Source: Ruminococcus difficilis
Lineage (GTDB): Bacteria; Bacillota_A; Clostridia; Oscillospirales; Acutalibacteraceae
DNA: 5,021 nt
Reading direction: 5' to 3'
Assembly: GCF_016680995.1 (NCBI RefSeq)
Contig: NZ_JAEQMG010000059.1
Location: 1 to 5,021 of the forward strand
Part shown: piece after piece, positions 3,755 through 5,021 of the stretch
Layout of the letters: each line of letters starts with the position of its first letter
Position numbering within the stretch: position 1 is the stretch's first letter
The notes under the pieces: generated by a model
Database searches by the model: none
What the model saw: only the letters and a program-made list of their open reading frames with translations
Told to the model about the DNA's origin: nothing
Position numbers and translations under genes: made by a program

Positions 3755-4936
3755 TTATTTCAATGTCTTCATCACATCAAGCAAGCTCTGATAACTATCT
3801 ACGTCGTGATACTTCACCTTGCTTGTTGACATTTCATTAAACAGCTTCTTTGCACATGAAATTTTTGCCTGTTCGATTGGTCGGAGATTCAAGCTTTCCA
3901 TTGTTCCTTTTGTTTCTGCAACAAAGAAAATATGCTTAACCGTTCCCTCGTAAAAAGCGATCGCCCAGTCAGGAGAATAATTTCCAACTGGCGTCGGAAT
4001 GTGGAACCCCTTTGGCAGCTTGGCATAAACACAAACTTCGTTGGCAGAATCTAAATCCTCAGCAAATCTGCGCTCTATACTCTTGTCGGCAGTGCCGTCG
4101 GTAAAAATGTAATCCTGGATCGCCTTTTCTGCTTTATACGCCTTATCAAAGCCCTGCGTATTCTTTTCCGCCGTGAAAATATCGCTGTCATATTCGCCCG
4201 CAATCGTATTATAGGAAACGTGCTCCACAATCATGGTCGCCTTTTCTTCATTGATCAAACGAGTAACTTTCTTGATGAATTCCTCGGGATTGTTTTTGTA
4301 CATATAGAGCTTATCCTCGCGGATACCCTTGAGGATTGTCGCAACGGTTTTGCGGGTAAGAACGGTTCCCTTTGCGATTTTGCCGATCAAATCATATTTG
4401 ACTTGGCTGACCTCAGTATGACGCAGTGATTTTGTGCTTGACTTGACGGAGCCAAAAGATGCGCCGCGCTCGATTTCATATTGGTTTATTTCCGATTTCT
4501 GGCTTCCGATAGTCGCGGTATATTGCAACTCGGAAACGAACAGTTTCTCATCAATATGCTTGATTGCTTTGCGAATCAACTCGTCGCTGTCAAAGTCTAC
4601 CTGATATGCGTACTTGTGATTGATCTCCTTCCACAACGCCTGGAATTCTTTCTTATAAAAGTTGTCGTTCAGCGGATTGTCTTTCACTTTCGTTTCGCGT
4701 CCGTTGATGAACATATCTTCCAGCACGCTGTCATCATAGACTGCCTGTATAAGTTGGTGAATACCATCTGCCATAGGCTGCAAATCCAAAGGCAGCGGCG
4801 CAAGCGTGTTAAGCTTCACATCAGCGCGGTACTTATCTGTCACCTTGCGGCTCATATCCACATAACCGTTTTGAATCAAATAGAATTCTATGTCATTGGC
4901 GGCAGCAGCTTCAATCATAACCGGCTCGCCGTCCAC
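3755..4936 (-). CDS. res: Type III restriction endonuclease Res subunit, C-terminal nuclease part (probably truncated)
   Basis: Type III systems pair a Mod methyltransferase with a Res subunit that translocates or switches on ATP hydrolysis and cuts DNA. Complete Res proteins are usually near 900-1000 residues with an N-terminal SF2 helicase; only the last 393 residues (from GTG 4936) lie here. The nuclease domain is clear: IERRFAEDLD at about 287-296, KLPKGFHIPTPVGNY at 306-320, then the PD-(D/E)xK residues PDW (322-324) and ETK (341-343). The earlier segment (EFYLIQNGYVD, LAPLPLDLQPMADGIHQLIQ, INHKYAY) fits the linker between helicase and nuclease. GTG 4936 has no convincing ribosome site, and the same frame with family-like residues continues upstream to a TGA at 4987-4985. 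It is therefore probably the 3' piece of a broken res rather than a complete short gene. Stop codon is followed by repeat A and a terminator. Confidence 0.85.
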   Translation of the reverse strand: MDGEPVMIEAAAANDIEFYLIQNGYVDMSRKVTDKYRADVKLNTLAPLPLDLQPMADGIHQLIQAVYDDSVLEDMFINGRETKVKDNPLNDNFYKKEFQALWKEINHKYAYQVDFDSDELIRKAIKHIDEKLFVSELQYTATIGSQKSEINQYEIERGASFGSVKSSTKSLRHTEVSQVKYDLIGKIAKGTVLTRKTVATILKGIREDKLYMYKNNPEEFIKKVTRLINEEKATMIVEHVSYNTIAGEYDSDIFTAEKNTQGFDKAYKAEKAIQDYIFTDGTADKSIERRFAEDLDSANEVCVYAKLPKGFHIPTPVGNYSPDWAIAFYEGTVKHIFFVAETKGTMESLNLRPIEQAKISCAKKLFNEMSTSKVKYHDVDSYQSLLDVMKTLK

Positions 4937-5021
4937 TTGAACATACTTGCCCTTAAAGTATTCATTTGCAGGTTGGCTATACGGTCAGCCTGCTTCGCCC
5001 TTTGTGGGAAAATCAGTCGTT
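4937..5021 (-). pseudogene. res: Upstream continuation of res interrupted by in-frame TGA
   Basis: In the res frame the 16 codons before GTG 4936 read PYSQPANEYFKGKYVQ, which runs naturally into VDGEPV and contains no start codon. They are preceded by TGA (4987-4985) and then 11 more open codons (TTDFPTKGEAG) to the window edge. Other genes here end in TGA (495, 2295, 2504), so TGA is a stop in this genome. This is either a nonsense mutation in res, a recombination junction, or a sequencing error. Confidence 0.55.

Noticed and set aside
4220..4429. Rightward 69-codon open frame inside res
   Set aside because: It is antisense to the well-supported Res coding sequence and shows no start signal.

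Overview
The window looks like accessory DNA from a Clostridia-type Bacillota (probably a gut Oscillospiraceae/Lachnospiraceae relative). The grounds are strong purine-rich Shine-Dalgarno sites, consensus sigma-A type promoters with 17-bp spacers, U-tailed hairpin terminators, moderate GC, and a tRNA-Trp 3' half of the Firmicutes form (AGGGGCA/TGCCCCT acceptor, CCA encoded). No taxonomic search was possible, so this is inference.

Layout, left to right. (1) Positions 1-495 (+): the C-terminal part of a calcineurin-like metallophosphoesterase, ending at a hairpin terminator (505-532) that faces the converging gene. (2) Positions 550-1946 (-): a two-gene operon with fic first (Fic/AMPylase-type enzyme, winged helix at its C-terminus) and then a small helical protein with a WDDD-rich tail. 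(3) Positions 1947-2109: a compact divergent control region. A near-consensus fic promoter is overlaid by three copies of TTCATCTCTCA, two direct and one inverted, the last two forming a 16-bp-arm perfect inverted repeat. Further right is a consensus rightward promoter. (4) Positions 2110-2504 (+): two tandem, start/stop-overlapping VbhA-like antitoxin genes sharing AINSIEGVP and a downstream QW..G signature. (5) Positions 2505-3186 (+): a perfect 29-bp palindrome inside a 14-codon mini-ORF, then an unrecognised helical 195-aa protein. (6) Positions 3187-3754: a gene-free 568-bp region holding the 3' half of tRNA-Trp from the anticodon loop to CCA, with no matching 5' half. It is followed by a 20-bp-stem terminator and surrounded by dispersed direct and inverted repeats, so it looks like the attachment-site junction of an integrated element. 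(7) Positions 3755-5021 (-): the C-terminal endonuclease part of a type III restriction enzyme (Res), with an in-frame TGA at 4987-4985.

How it may work together. The Fic enzyme carries its own N-terminal inhibitory-helix motif (SLAIEQ, with Q where the family has G/N). It is divergent from two small proteins carrying the same kind of helix in trans. The simplest reading is a Fic toxin-antitoxin module with a duplicated antitoxin and an operator array set on the toxin promoter, next to a restriction system and a tRNA attachment scar: a mobile defence/stability island. Fic, VbhA-like and type III Res assignments rest on visible motifs. The partnership, the regulation and the island boundaries are inference.
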